The translations under genes and the position numbers were made by a program. The notes beneath the pieces were generated by a model. That model searched no databases and was not told where the DNA came from. It saw only the letters and a program-made list of their open reading frames with translations. Positions 1 through 9,278 of a DNA stretch of 64,000 bases are shown here, in pieces. How positions within the stretch are numbered: position 1 is the stretch's first letter; every line of letters begins with the position of its first letter. Where the stretch lies: contig CAVQVR010000021.1 in NCBI GenBank assembly GCA_963717195.1, positions 248,001 to 312,000 of the forward strand. The letters run 5' to 3'. The stretch is from JACDAE01 sp963717195. GTDB taxonomy: Bacteria > Chloroflexota > Ktedonobacteria > Ktedonobacterales > Ktedonobacteraceae.

Positions 1-1
1 G

Positions 2-310
2 TTGAGCTTCGTTGACAAAACCCTAAAGTGCCGTGAATGCGGAAATGATTTTGTGTTCACTGCCGGTGAACAAGAGTTCTACCAGCAAAAAGGCTTGATG
101 AATCAGCCTGGTCGCTGTTCTTCCTGCCGTGCTGCCCGCCGGGCCACATCTGGTGGTAGTGGCACTCGTTCTGAACGTGCCCCGCGAGAAATGCACACAG
201 TCATTTGTGCTGAGTGCGGTTCTGAGACGCAGGTACCATTCTTGCCTAAGAATGATCGCCCCGTCTATTGTAGCCCATGTTATGATAAGGTGCGTGTTGC
301 ACGCGATTAA
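2..310 (+). CDS. Zinc-ribbon protein with two CxxC pairs of fingers
   Basis: A 102-residue protein with four CxxC knuckles: C10/C13 with C39/C42, and C69/C72 with C90/C93. The N-terminal half has the pattern of the small probable zinc-ribbon family (start near SFVDKTL, then FVFTAGEQEFY). The second half (ICAECG, then RPVYCSPCYDK) resembles the CxxC domain common in Chloroflexota and related phyla. The two halves are joined by a Ser/Gly/Arg-rich linker, so two separate zinc sites are likely. The TTG at position 2 is chosen because the family begins at this point; an upstream start outside the window cannot be excluded. The partner is unknown; nucleic-acid or protein binding is inference only. 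Confidence 0.8.
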   Translation: MSFVDKTLKCRECGNDFVFTAGEQEFYQQKGLMNQPGRCSSCRAARRATSGGSGTRSERAPREMHTVICAECGSETQVPFLPKNDRPVYCSPCYDKVRVARD

Positions 311-379
311 GCGTGGAGAGGTGCTCCTGCGTGTGTAATAAGCAGTAGGGGTCTGCAATCCTCAATTTTTCAGAACGAA

Positions 380-423
380 AGGCAAAGCCGAGGTGTGTTC
401 TTGGCTTGGCCTTTCTTTTTTAT
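380..423 (+). terminator. Rho-independent terminator
   Basis: A stem of about 12 bp with one mismatch (380-392 with 401-411) is followed by a T-rich run at 412-422. It lies downstream of the zinc-ribbon gene. The rest of the 311-765 gap holds only the promoter below. Confidence 0.75.
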
Positions 424-601
424 TTCTCGGACTTCTGCCTTCGGAATAAATGGTTACTCGCTTCTTGTTACAGTCAGTGGCAATGAAGGCGCCTTCTCCC
501 AACTATAACCTATTTTCGCCCCTCCATGTACCATTTTATGGGCTATGAGGCTATGAACATTGGCAATTTTGGGAAAAACGCTGACGAAACTGTATATTTG
601 C

Positions 602-629
602 TTGACAGTCGTTCGTTGCACTTTATAAT
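602..629 (+). promoter_or_regulatory. Promoter for the first rel gene
   Basis: TTGACA at 602-607, a 16-base spacer and TATAAT at 624-629, both perfect consensus boxes. Transcription would start near 636, giving a leader of 130-200 bases before rel. Confidence 0.75.
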
Positions 630-765
630 AGAGAATAATATTTGTTTTGCGTATGTATGCACCCGGCTTCTATGTGCTTTCTTATAAAAGTGGTATGCTA
701 TATTTATACGCTCTACTTTTGAGAAAGCGGAGCAGGCTAGAGCGAACACCTCATTATAGGCGAGA

Positions 766-3261
766 ATGTCATCCCGATGGATGAAGTGCAGTTCGTTCGT
801 ACGCGGTGTAATGAGGAGTAACCAGGTATATGTAATGGCTACTGATTTTGATAAATTTGCTGATGGGTCTTTTGCTTCGTATTCGTCCTCGGTGCTTAAG
901 ACAAGTGTTTCGGAGAGAGATTTGACGCCTTCTCATCTGACTCTTGAGGATTTACTGGCTGAGACCCAGTTGTATCTGACTCCCCAGGATCAGGAGAAGA
1001 TTCGACATGCCTATGACCTGGCTAATCAGGCACATCAGGGAGCTGTACGGCGCTCGGGGGAACCTTATATCCAGCACCCCCTTGAAGTGGCTTTGCTCCT
1101 TGCTGGTATGCGCATCGATGCGGACGGAATAGTCTCTGCGTTACTACACGATGTCGTTGAAGATACTCACTACTCCCTTGATGAGCTGCGCGTGCACTTT
1201 GGTCCTGCCGTCGCGAATATTGTAGACGGAGTGACGAAATTTGATGCCCTGGCCGAAAGGTCAAAAAGTGATGCCGCGACTGCTGAAAATGGGCTGGGAG
1301 ATGCTCCTCCCCCACCACCTTCGATTGTCGATAAGCGGCTGGAACGTACTGAGACAGTGCGTAAGATGCTGCTGGCGATGGCCGAAGATCCACGCGTTGT
1401 GGTGCTCAAACTGGCCGACCGCTTGCATAATATGCGTACGTTGAGTGCCATGTCCCCTGCTCAACAGCAAAACAAGGCCCGCGAAACCAGCGAGATCTAT
1501 ATCCCCCTTGCACGCCGTCTCGGTATGTACATTGTGCAGGCCGAAATCGAGGATCTGACCTTCAGTTACCTGGAACCGGAGAAGTTCACGCGGCTCAAAC
1601 GTGCCGTTGAGCAGGAGATCAAAAGACGACAACCCTACATTGATGAGGTGTGCCGTATCCTGCGCGAAGAGATGGAGCGAGCAGGACTCAAGGCCGAGGT
1701 TCTTGCCTGGCAAAAGCATCTGGCGAGCATCAATCGTAAATTGAATGATGTGCCGCAAGAGATCAGCGACAACGAGCTGAGCCATATTCACGACCTGGTC
1801 TCCTTTCGTATCCTGGTCGACTCAGACTATGAGTGCTACCTTGCTCTGGGACACATTCATGCCCTCTGGCGTCCCAAAGATGGGCGCATCAAAGATTTTA
1901 TTGCCACACCTAAATTGAATGGCTACCAGTCGTTGCACACGACCGTCTTTAGCCTGGAAAACCGGCTCGCCGAGATCCAGATCCGCACTCAAGAGATGGA
2001 GCGCACCGCTGACTATGGCATTGCCAGTTACTGGTACTTGAAGGAACGTCTGGGCAAAGATGACACCTCGACGAGTAGCTGGCGCATCTCGTATCGTGAA
2101 ATGGTCGCCTGGATCGAACAGTTGCGCGAATGGCAGCGTGGCCTTCCCCAGGGAGCCGACGAATTCGTTGAGGCCGTCAAGGATGATATCTTTCAGGAAC
2201 AGATCTTTGTGTTTACGCCCAAAGGGGAGGTCAAAGATCTACCGCGCGGCTCCACTCCACTCGATATGGCGTATCGTATTCATACTGACATTGGAGATCA
2301 TTGCGCGGGTGCACGCATTATTACTGATATGGATGATACCGGCCATCTTGTCACGCGCCTGGTTCCACTAGACTACGAACTGAAGGGTGGCGAGATTGTC
2401 GATATTATGGTCAATCGGACCGTTCATCCGACACGCGACTGGCTTTCTTTTGCGCGTACAGCTGCGGCCCGCAACAAAATCCGTCGCTACTTAAAGACAT
2501 ACGAGCGAGAGATCAATCTACAATTGGGACGTGAACGCCTGGACCTTGCATTGAAGACTGCCGGGGCGGCAGGCGTGAATGAGCACATTGATGAATTGGT
2601 GCAACAGCTACACAGCGATGAGGATATTGCAGAAACGATATTCAAAAAATACGCAACCCTTGATGATATCTATGTCGCGTTAGGGCGTGAAGATCTGCAA
2701 GTAGAGCTCCTGATGGAGCACCTGTTGCCTCTCTTACGGAGTCAAGGAGAACTTCTACGTAAAGGCGTTGGGGCCAATGAGCATACAGGCGATGGAGAAA
2801 ATCAAAAGGATAGTGAAAACGCAAGCCTGCTAAAACTGGCACAGTGCTGCTGCCCCATTCCCGGTGATGCCATTATGGGCATTCTCAATCCAAATAAGGG
2901 GATGTATGTCCATCGTGCCGATTGCCGTATCCTGCGTCGCTACCGGGATAACAACCCTTCCGCGCTTGTGGAAATCAACTGGTTGCAGATCGAGCCTGAG
3001 ACATACCTTACTCCCATTAGCATTGTCGCTCATGACCGCTCTGGCCTGTTACGCGATGTTGCGGCTGTCGTCGCTGATGCTGGCATCAATATGATCTCTG
3101 TTGCGTCAACGACCAACGCTGCATCACAGAAAGCCGTCATCACTGTCACTCTGGAAATAGCAGCCGAAGGAGGCGTCATCGACCAGATCGAGCGGATTCT
3201 CCGTCGCTTGCGCCAGGTCAGAAATGTAGTAAGTGTAGAACGCGCAATGAGTACGCGTTAG
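766..3261 (+). CDS. rel: Bifunctional (p)ppGpp synthetase/hydrolase (RelA/SpoT family)
   Basis: A long RSH protein (831 residues) that makes and degrades the stringent-response alarmone (p)ppGpp. Domains in order: HD hydrolase with H104, H128-D129 and E132-D133 plus the ADRLHNMR motif, all intact; synthetase with GRIKDFIA, the RxKD form typical of bifunctional enzymes rather than the ExDD of RelA-only enzymes, and EIQIRT; TGS (FVFTPKGEVKDLP); a Cys-rich segment (QCCCPIPGD); and a C-terminal ACT domain. The start is uncertain: ATG 766 has AGG five bases upstream, but in-frame ATG codons at 811 and 835 are also possible. A close paralogue follows at 3522. Confidence 0.93.
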   Translation: MSSRWMKCSSFVRGVMRSNQVYVMATDFDKFADGSFASYSSSVLKTSVSERDLTPSHLTLEDLLAETQLYLTPQDQEKIRHAYDLANQAHQGAVRRSGEPYIQHPLEVALLLAGMRIDADGIVSALLHDVVEDTHYSLDELRVHFGPAVANIVDGVTKFDALAERSKSDAATAENGLGDAPPPPPSIVDKRLERTETVRKMLLAMAEDPRVVVLKLADRLHNMRTLSAMSPAQQQNKARETSEIYIPLARRLGMYIVQAEIEDLTFSYLEPEKFTRLKRAVEQEIKRRQPYIDEVCRILREEMERAGLKAEVLAWQKHLASINRKLNDVPQEISDNELSHIHDLVSFRILVDSDYECYLALGHIHALWRPKDGRIKDFIATPKLNGYQSLHTTVFSLENRLAEIQIRTQEMERTADYGIASYWYLKERLGKDDTSTSSWRISYREMVAWIEQLREWQRGLPQGADEFVEAVKDDIFQEQIFVFTPKGEVKDLPRGSTPLDMAYRIHTDIGDHCAGARIITDMDDTGHLVTRLVPLDYELKGGEIVDIMVNRTVHPTRDWLSFARTAAARNKIRRYLKTYEREINLQLGRERLDLALKTAGAAGVNEHIDELVQQLHSDEDIAETIFKKYATLDDIYVALGREDLQVELLMEHLLPLLRSQGELLRKGVGANEHTGDGENQKDSENASLLKLAQCCCPIPGDAIMGILNPNKGMYVHRADCRILRRYRDNNPSALVEINWLQIEPETYLTPISIVAHDRSGLLRDVAAVVADAGINMISVASTTNAASQKAVITVTLEIAAEGGVIDQIERILRRLRQVRNVVSVERAMSTR

Positions 3262-3396
3262 ATTTCGGTTTCTCAAACCCATAGGAACCAACCACCAATA
3301 CAGGGGCACGATCAGGGGTGCCATCAATATGGGGCACTGTTTACAAACGTATGGGAAAGATGGGGACACTAGATATCCTATCAAAACTGCCGATTT

Positions 3397-3425
3397 TTAA
3401 CAATAGGTCACTTCGCGCGTATACT
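3397..3425 (+). promoter_or_regulatory. Promoter for the second rel gene
   Basis: TTAACA at 3397-3402, a 17-base spacer and TATACT at 3420-3425. This suggests the second RSH gene can be expressed independently of the first. The rest of 3262-3521 shows nothing else clear. Confidence 0.6.
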
Positions 3426-3521
3426 ATACTGATTATGAGAAAATTTGTAGGTGAACGTACACGTTGTTTCACTGCGCAAGTCCCCTTTGAGGACAAGCTA
3501 GCGGCCCATGTATAGACGATC

Positions 3522-5969
3522 ATGATGACAATAAATGGTTTTGTAGAAGAACATTCCGTACCACAAGAATTCTCTGAAGCTGTCGCGCTCCTCCTCGCGT
3601 GCCTGCGTCAATATATGACCTCTTCGGAGATCGAACGTGTAAGATCTGCCTTGCAGCTTGCACTGGATACCTGTATCGGTATTTCCGGTGAGCATCCTAT
3701 ACCCCCTCTTGAACACGCACTAGCCGTGACAACTATTCTTGCCCAGATGCACATTGATGCCATCGGTGTCTCCGCAGGCCTGGTCTTTGAGGGCGTTGAC
3801 GCGGATCTGCTCCCATTGGAGCGTGTGGAGCAGGAGTTGGGCTCAGTAACCGCTCGCGTTGTTGGCAGCATGGCACGCCTCAATATCCTGGAGCGCCAGA
3901 AGCAAAACGTTGCAGAGGGAGTTGCCAACGGACAGATCGCTCAATTGAGTGGCGTGCGAAAAAACCATGATGATCATGAAGAGTCCAACACCAGGCCGCG
4001 TATCCGTGAAGCCATGCGCAAACAACAGGCAGAAACTGTACGTAAGATGTTCATAGCAATGGCGGAAGACCCGAGAGTCGTTCTCCTCAAACTGGCTTAT
4101 CGCCTGCATGCCATGCGCAACATGTGCCAACCTTCCTATCAGGGAGACCTGCAAGAAATGCTCACGATGGCCCTGGAAACACGTGAAATCTACGCCCCCT
4201 TAGCCGGACGCCTGGGGATGTCACGCGTCGAGAGCGAACTGGAGGACCGCGCCTTTCAGATTATTGAGCCGGACAAATATGCCTGGGTGCAAGATATTGT
4301 CGAATTAGAAAGCAAACAGTGGCGTTCCTATGTTGAACGTGTTTGCGGCATTTTACGCACCGAGATGGATGCTCTCGGCGTGAAGGCTGAGATATCAGGA
4401 CGCGTTAAACATCTCTACAGCTTCTACAAGAAAATTCAGCGTAATGTTGACAATATCCAGGATCTAGAAAAGCTAAAAGAGAACGTCGATATTAGCCAGA
4501 TTCACGACCTGATAGCGTTCCGCATTCTGGTCAATTCGACGCCTGATTGTTACATCGTGCTAGGACATGTCCATAGCCTGTGGAAGCCAAAAGAGGGACG
4601 CATCAAGGACTTTATCGCCAATCCTAAACCCAACGGCTATAGTGCCCTGCATACCACCGTTTTCTGCCTCGATGATCAACTGGTAGAGATCCAGATACGT
4701 ACATTCACCATGCACGAGATGGCCGAGTATGGGGTTGCTATGCACTGGCATTATAAAGATGTTGGCGATCATGCCTCCTCCTCTGCCAAAGAACTATTAA
4801 CCTGGCTGCGTCAACTCGCTGAATGGCAACGCGACTTACATTCTGTAAACACTAGCGATAGCGATTTCGTTGAAGCGGTCAAGGATGATATTTTCCAGGA
4901 GCAGGTCTTCGTCTTTACGCCAAAGGGCGAGGTGAAGGATCTGCCAGTTGGCTCAACTCCGCTCGATTTCGCGTATCGAGTTCATACAAAGATTGGCGAT
5001 AAGTGTGCCGGGGCACGCATTATTACCCAGGTTGGCAGTGACGATGGTGAACGCCTGGTGACACGTATGGTCCCGCTAGACTACGAACTCAAAAGTGGTG
5101 AGATCGTCGATATCGTCACCAACCGTACCGCACATCCCACGCGCGACTGGCTGAATTTTGCGCATACCGCTGCCGCGAAAAGCAAGATACGCCGCTATAT
5201 CAAGACACACGAGCGCCACATCAATATACAGATTGGTCAGGAACGGCTGGATCGCGAGCTCAAAACGGCTGGGATCGCGCGTGGCCTGGAAGCTATGACC
5301 GAGGACGCGGAGAACTGGCTCTGCTCAGAATATCACCTGGAAGAATTTGAAGATATCCTCTCCGCCATCGGTGCTGACGATATACGTCCTCGCGCTATCA
5401 TTGTGAAACTGAACGAGTTATGGCGCGAAGGCAAGGAGATCAAAGAGAGCAAAGAGACCGCAGAGCTTCCTGTCGTGTCGCCAAATGCCAGCACGAAGTC
5501 GACAACGGCTGCCCGTTTACAGGTGGCTGGCATGAGTGGACTATTAACAAAGCTTGCCAATTGCTGTTGTCCTCTGCCAGGCGACGAGGTTGTAGGCTTT
5601 GTCAGCCGTGGCAAAGGTGTAATCGTTCACCGCATCGACTGTCAGAATCTCGCACGCTTCCGCGAACAGGATCGTGAGCGTATCGTCGCAGTCAGTTGGG
5701 TCAGCATGAGCCAACCGCGCTACCTGGCTCCCATTCTTATTACTGCTCGCAATCGTGTGGGCCTGATTCGTGACGTGGCCGCCGTTATCACTGATGTCGG
5801 CGTCAATCTGATGTCGATCAACTCTCATGCCCATAAGAACCGTGAGCAAGTGCTTGTTACTGCTACGCTTGAGGTTGACAATCTGGATCAACTACACCGC
5901 CTCTTCACACGCCTGGAAAAGGTCAAGGACGTGCTTCGTGTCGAGCGCGACCTGGGGAAACCAAAGTAA
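3522..5969 (+). CDS. RelA/SpoT homologue, hydrolase site degenerate, synthetase intact
   Basis: An 815-residue paralogue of the preceding rel, with the same HD-like, synthetase, TGS, Cys-rich and ACT order. In the hydrolase region the HDxxED signature is replaced by FExxDA (F89, E90, D93, A94), and ADRLHNMR reads AYRLHAMR, so metal-binding residues are lost. The synthetase keeps GRIKDFIA, the catalytic-region EIQIRT and IHDLIAFRILV. TGS (FVFTPKGEVKDLP) and the CCCPLPGD motif are also kept. The expected activity is therefore (p)ppGpp synthesis without hydrolysis, relying on the upstream bifunctional enzyme for turnover. ATG codons at 3522 and 3525 are equally possible starts; no strong ribosome-binding site is seen. 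Confidence 0.9.
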   Translation: MMTINGFVEEHSVPQEFSEAVALLLACLRQYMTSSEIERVRSALQLALDTCIGISGEHPIPPLEHALAVTTILAQMHIDAIGVSAGLVFEGVDADLLPLERVEQELGSVTARVVGSMARLNILERQKQNVAEGVANGQIAQLSGVRKNHDDHEESNTRPRIREAMRKQQAETVRKMFIAMAEDPRVVLLKLAYRLHAMRNMCQPSYQGDLQEMLTMALETREIYAPLAGRLGMSRVESELEDRAFQIIEPDKYAWVQDIVELESKQWRSYVERVCGILRTEMDALGVKAEISGRVKHLYSFYKKIQRNVDNIQDLEKLKENVDISQIHDLIAFRILVNSTPDCYIVLGHVHSLWKPKEGRIKDFIANPKPNGYSALHTTVFCLDDQLVEIQIRTFTMHEMAEYGVAMHWHYKDVGDHASSSAKELLTWLRQLAEWQRDLHSVNTSDSDFVEAVKDDIFQEQVFVFTPKGEVKDLPVGSTPLDFAYRVHTKIGDKCAGARIITQVGSDDGERLVTRMVPLDYELKSGEIVDIVTNRTAHPTRDWLNFAHTAAAKSKIRRYIKTHERHINIQIGQERLDRELKTAGIARGLEAMTEDAENWLCSEYHLEEFEDILSAIGADDIRPRAIIVKLNELWREGKEIKESKETAELPVVSPNASTKSTTAARLQVAGMSGLLTKLANCCCPLPGDEVVGFVSRGKGVIVHRIDCQNLARFREQDRERIVAVSWVSMSQPRYLAPILITARNRVGLIRDVAAVITDVGVNLMSINSHAHKNREQVLVTATLEVDNLDQLHRLFTRLEKVKDVLRVERDLGKPK

Positions 5970-6044
5970 CGTTCAATGATGAGCAGGTGTGTGCTATAAC
6001 GATTCTATTCAATAGAGAGTCAAAAAGCGTGAGAGGTTGAATGC

Positions 6045-7646
6045 ATGGATACCAGTACAGCTCCAAACGATATCACATGGCCCGAAGAGCGCGTCTTCCC
6101 ACTATTTCAGCCATCGAAACATTTAGACATATATAATGTGCATTCCGCCTCACGTGATGTGCAACTCTCTATTGCAACACTGGTTGGCTTGATTAATCGT
6201 CCACAGCCACGCGTCTACCTGCTCGATAGAGCACACGATGCGTTCTGGTTGAAAGAGGCTCTCTCCTCTATTCCCCAGACGCTTTCTGCATTGACTCAAG
6301 ACGCTATCTTGCACGATCTGTTGACAAAATATCGCTCTCTGGTTCATGGACTGGTTATTTATGATCCTGCACTTATCGATACAGCAAACATTGCTACGAT
6401 GATAGCCGCTCAGCGCAATGGCATCGCGGTGGCACCCGACCAGGCGCATGAGTTGCAACAAGTTCCGTACAATCTTTCAATTCTGACCGATCTACGTATT
6501 TATAAGTGGTCCAACCGCCTGCAAGCCTATCGTTGGGCAAAAGCTAACCTGCGCAATGGAGCAACTCATCGCCTGGTTGCTGGTCTGGACCCTAATATCT
6601 CTCTGGGTATACGTCCCTTTCTGGTTGCCACGCGCTCATTCATCTACTGGCTTGATCCGCTCGGCATCCTGCCTGATCTAAGAACTGGCCTGCTCTGTGA
6701 ACGGGGTCTGATGCAGCAGATTATACAGAGTTATGCACCAGATACAGCGGGACATTTCGGCTGGTTTATCCAGGAAGGTGCAGGAGTGAGCATCACTTCA
6801 CGTGCAGCTATGCCAGTCTTCGCTACCGATTTCTATTCCAACCTTGAAGTATGGGGAAGTGTAAATACTATACAACCCGCTTTACCCAGCATTCAACAGG
6901 CCACACCGACGCCTGATCCTGGCAAAATCTATGTTTCGTTTACCATGAGCGAAGGCGACAATTTACAATATATTCAGGAGCGCCTCTTGCAATTGTGGCA
7001 GGATCCCAGACGTGGAACTCTTCCCATCGGGTGGCCTATCTCTGCCGTATTGCTTGAAGCCGCCCCCACTCTGCTAGATTACTATGCACGTACCGCAACT
7101 CCTGTTGACGAATTTCTCGCCGGACCCAGCGGTGTTGGGTATATGTATCCTGCCGTCTGGCCGGACAATCAACTTTCCTCATTTCTTGCCCACACTGGTC
7201 GCTTGATGCAAAGTATGAACCTGGTAGCGCTGGAGGTGTTAGACTCAAACTTTCGCCAGAATATCGGCCTCGCGTTGCGTGCTCTCCTCAAAGGTTCAGG
7301 GATGGCATTGATAGATAAAAAGATACAACAGCGCTACGCCGAGGAATTGAAACCCGCTGGCATACAGGGCATATTCAGCGGTGCGGGCCAGAAGAACGTC
7401 AGATGGAACATGTTCTCGAGTGTCCCCGTTTATCAAAATCTGGGTGTTGCCAGCAGCATTGACGAGGCGCTCACTATGATCAAAAAGGGTATTGACGATT
7501 ATAAGGGGCGTCCTGCATTTCTAAATTTGTATGTTCTGGCCTGGAAGGTGACGCCCTCTGATCTGGAGCAAGTAGCGACAAAACTGGGTGAAGGTTATGA
7601 AATTGTAACGCCAGGTGCATTGTTGACGCTGCTGTCGCACACGTAG
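6045..7646 (+). CDS. GxGYxYP-family protein (putative glycoside hydrolase)
   Basis: A 533-residue protein carrying the motif GPSGVGYMYP at about residue 365, the signature of the GxGYxYP domain, a family predicted but to my knowledge not proven to be glycoside hydrolases. The segment before it (FTMSEGDNLQYIQ) is also typical of the family. No signal peptide or membrane segment is visible, which would place it in the cytoplasm and is unusual for a polysaccharide-degrading enzyme. GAGAGG precedes the ATG at a suitable distance. Its TAG stop lies inside the long palindrome at 7641-7717. Substrate and role are unknown. Confidence 0.75.
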   Translation: MDTSTAPNDITWPEERVFPLFQPSKHLDIYNVHSASRDVQLSIATLVGLINRPQPRVYLLDRAHDAFWLKEALSSIPQTLSALTQDAILHDLLTKYRSLVHGLVIYDPALIDTANIATMIAAQRNGIAVAPDQAHELQQVPYNLSILTDLRIYKWSNRLQAYRWAKANLRNGATHRLVAGLDPNISLGIRPFLVATRSFIYWLDPLGILPDLRTGLLCERGLMQQIIQSYAPDTAGHFGWFIQEGAGVSITSRAAMPVFATDFYSNLEVWGSVNTIQPALPSIQQATPTPDPGKIYVSFTMSEGDNLQYIQERLLQLWQDPRRGTLPIGWPISAVLLEAAPTLLDYYARTATPVDEFLAGPSGVGYMYPAVWPDNQLSSFLAHTGRLMQSMNLVALEVLDSNFRQNIGLALRALLKGSGMALIDKKIQQRYAEELKPAGIQGIFSGAGQKNVRWNMFSSVPVYQNLGVASSIDEALTMIKKGIDDYKGRPAFLNLYVLAWKVTPSDLEQVATKLGEGYEIVTPGALLTLLSHT

Positions 7647-7717
7647 GGGCCGTGTTTACAACACCCAGAAGAGTCCAATGATGAGACTTCTGGGTGTTGT
7701 AAACACGGCCCCTACGT
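7641..7717. repeat. Long GTAGGGGCC palindrome between convergent genes
   Basis: The arms at 7641-7671 and about 7687-7717 match over roughly 31 bases and enclose a short loop. The ends are GTAGGGGCC and GGCCCCTAC, as in the dispersed family in this window. It sits between the stop of the GxGYxYP gene and the stop of the sigma-factor gene, so the transcript hairpin could act as a bidirectional terminator or 3-prime stabiliser. Confidence 0.85.
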
Positions 7718-7724
7718 TTATGTT

Positions 7725-8969
7725 TTATCCACGCAAGCGGTCCAGCACAGGTGGCTGGCGTAACTTTGCTAGAGCGCCGGCCTCAATCTGGCGAACACGT
7801 TCGCGGGTGATCCCCAGTTCGCGTCCGACCTGTTCAAGAGGGTGAGCCTGGCTGTTACCCAGACCAAAGCGCAATTGCAAAACTAATTGTTCGCGTGGTG
7901 TCAAGACTGATTCTAGAACACGCTGCACTTCGTCTTTCAGCGTCTGAGTAGTTGCAAGATCTTCGGGAGAGGCAAATTCGGTATCAGCCAGTACATCGCC
8001 CAGTTCCTGCTCCTCATCTTCGCCGACAGGTAATTCCAGGGAGACGGGAGCTCCGGGAGCTGCCTGAAGTTCGATCATGCGAATAGGATCAAGGCCAGTG
8101 GCTTCGGCCAATTCCTGTTCTGTGGGTTCGCGTCCTAATTCTTGCAAGAGACGTTGGCGTTCGCGGCGGATCCGGTTGAGGGCGGTATTGACGTACACGG
8201 GCAAGCGGATAGTACGGCCTTTATCAGCGACGGCTCGACTGATTGCCTGACGAATCCACCATGTTGCGTGCGTAGAAAAACGGTGTCCGCGCCGCCAGTC
8301 ATAGCGTTGAACCGCGCGGATCAAGCCGATGTTGCCTTCCTGAATCAGGTCAAGCAAAGTCAGGCCACGACCCACATAGCGTTTCGCAATGCTAACAACC
8401 AGGCGGAGATTAGCCAGAATGAACTGTTTCATTGCATCCCGGTCGCCACCTTCGATGCGCTTGGCAAGCTCGATCTCGCGCTCATGAGTAATCATTGGCA
8501 CGCGTCCGATCTCGCGCAGGTAGGTCATCACAGCATCAGACTCGCCTGCATCAGCGGAGTTTACTGGATTCTCTTCCTGGTCGTCCGAGCGACGGCGTCG
8601 TGCAGCGGAGCGACGCGCGGGATGCTCTTCTTCAGACCCAATCTGAGGAATTGCAAGGACAGTGTCGGCCTCTAGCTCAGATGCACCGGGCAAAGGAGTT
8701 AGATCTTCATGCGGATCTGGCATCTCTTCCAGTTCCAGAGGCCCGGTCTCCAGATCAAGAGGTCCCGTCTCCAGACCACTGAGGTCTTCTTCCATCTCTT
8801 GATCATCTTTTGGGGATGACCCCTCCACGTCATCCTCAGGTGTATAGCCAAGATCCTTCCTAAGGAACGTATTCACGATATCGAGCGGTTCCTTCTCAGG
8901 ACCTTTACGTTCTTGTGACTTGTGTATGGTAAGCGTTGTTCCCGTCATGGCACGCTCTAAGTCGATCAT
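7725..8969 (-). CDS. sigA: RNA polymerase sigma-70 factor, primary type (RpoD/SigA)
   Basis: A 414-residue sigma factor. The N-terminal 130 or so residues are acidic and repetitive (GPLDLETGPLELEE). They are followed by region 1.2 (AVMTYLREIGRVPMIT), region 2 with NLRLVVSIAKRY, LIQEGNIGLIRAVQRYD and THATWWIRQAI, region 3, and region 4 with TPREQLVLQLRFGLG and the helix-turn-helix VGRELGITRERVRQIE. The full set of core-binding and -10/-35 recognition segments supports a housekeeping or close alternative sigma. ATGGAGGCGCACA before the ATG supplies a clear ribosome-binding site. The acidic head probably replaces region 1.1. Confidence 0.92.
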   Translation of the reverse strand: MIDLERAMTGTTLTIHKSQERKGPEKEPLDIVNTFLRKDLGYTPEDDVEGSSPKDDQEMEEDLSGLETGPLDLETGPLELEEMPDPHEDLTPLPGASELEADTVLAIPQIGSEEEHPARRSAARRRRSDDQEENPVNSADAGESDAVMTYLREIGRVPMITHEREIELAKRIEGGDRDAMKQFILANLRLVVSIAKRYVGRGLTLLDLIQEGNIGLIRAVQRYDWRRGHRFSTHATWWIRQAISRAVADKGRTIRLPVYVNTALNRIRRERQRLLQELGREPTEQELAEATGLDPIRMIELQAAPGAPVSLELPVGEDEEQELGDVLADTEFASPEDLATTQTLKDEVQRVLESVLTPREQLVLQLRFGLGNSQAHPLEQVGRELGITRERVRQIEAGALAKLRQPPVLDRLRG

Positions 8970-9045
8970 TGTGCGCCTCCATGAAAAGTAATATCCTAAG
9001 CAGCAAGATATGTCTATCGTTCGTCGGTCTGGTCCTACACTCAGG

Positions 9046-9081
9046 GAAAGCTAGCTTTCTCCGTTCGGACCATGTTGTCCG
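9046..9081. other. Two adjacent dyads in the sigA leader region
   Basis: A perfect palindrome GAAAGCTAGCTTTC (9046-9059) is followed by CGGAC-N6-GTCCG (9066-9081). Both lie in the 309-base space between dedA and sigA, upstream of sigA on the minus strand. They may be operator sites or leader hairpins. A TATAAT-like -10 on the minus strand is at 9166-9171, with no good -35. Confidence 0.4.
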
Positions 9082-9278
9082 AGTGCCGAGTGGGAGGAAA
9101 TCAATGACGTGCATCCTGTCTCTACTAGTAGAAACATGGCCAGGTCGGAAATTATTCCTACACCAATTATAACGCAACTCTCTCTTTCATTCTAGTGTTT
9201 CCGACGCTTTTTTGACATATCATTAGAAATATGCCTGTAGACAGACTCCCCTTTCAATCTTATACGTTTGACACCCCC

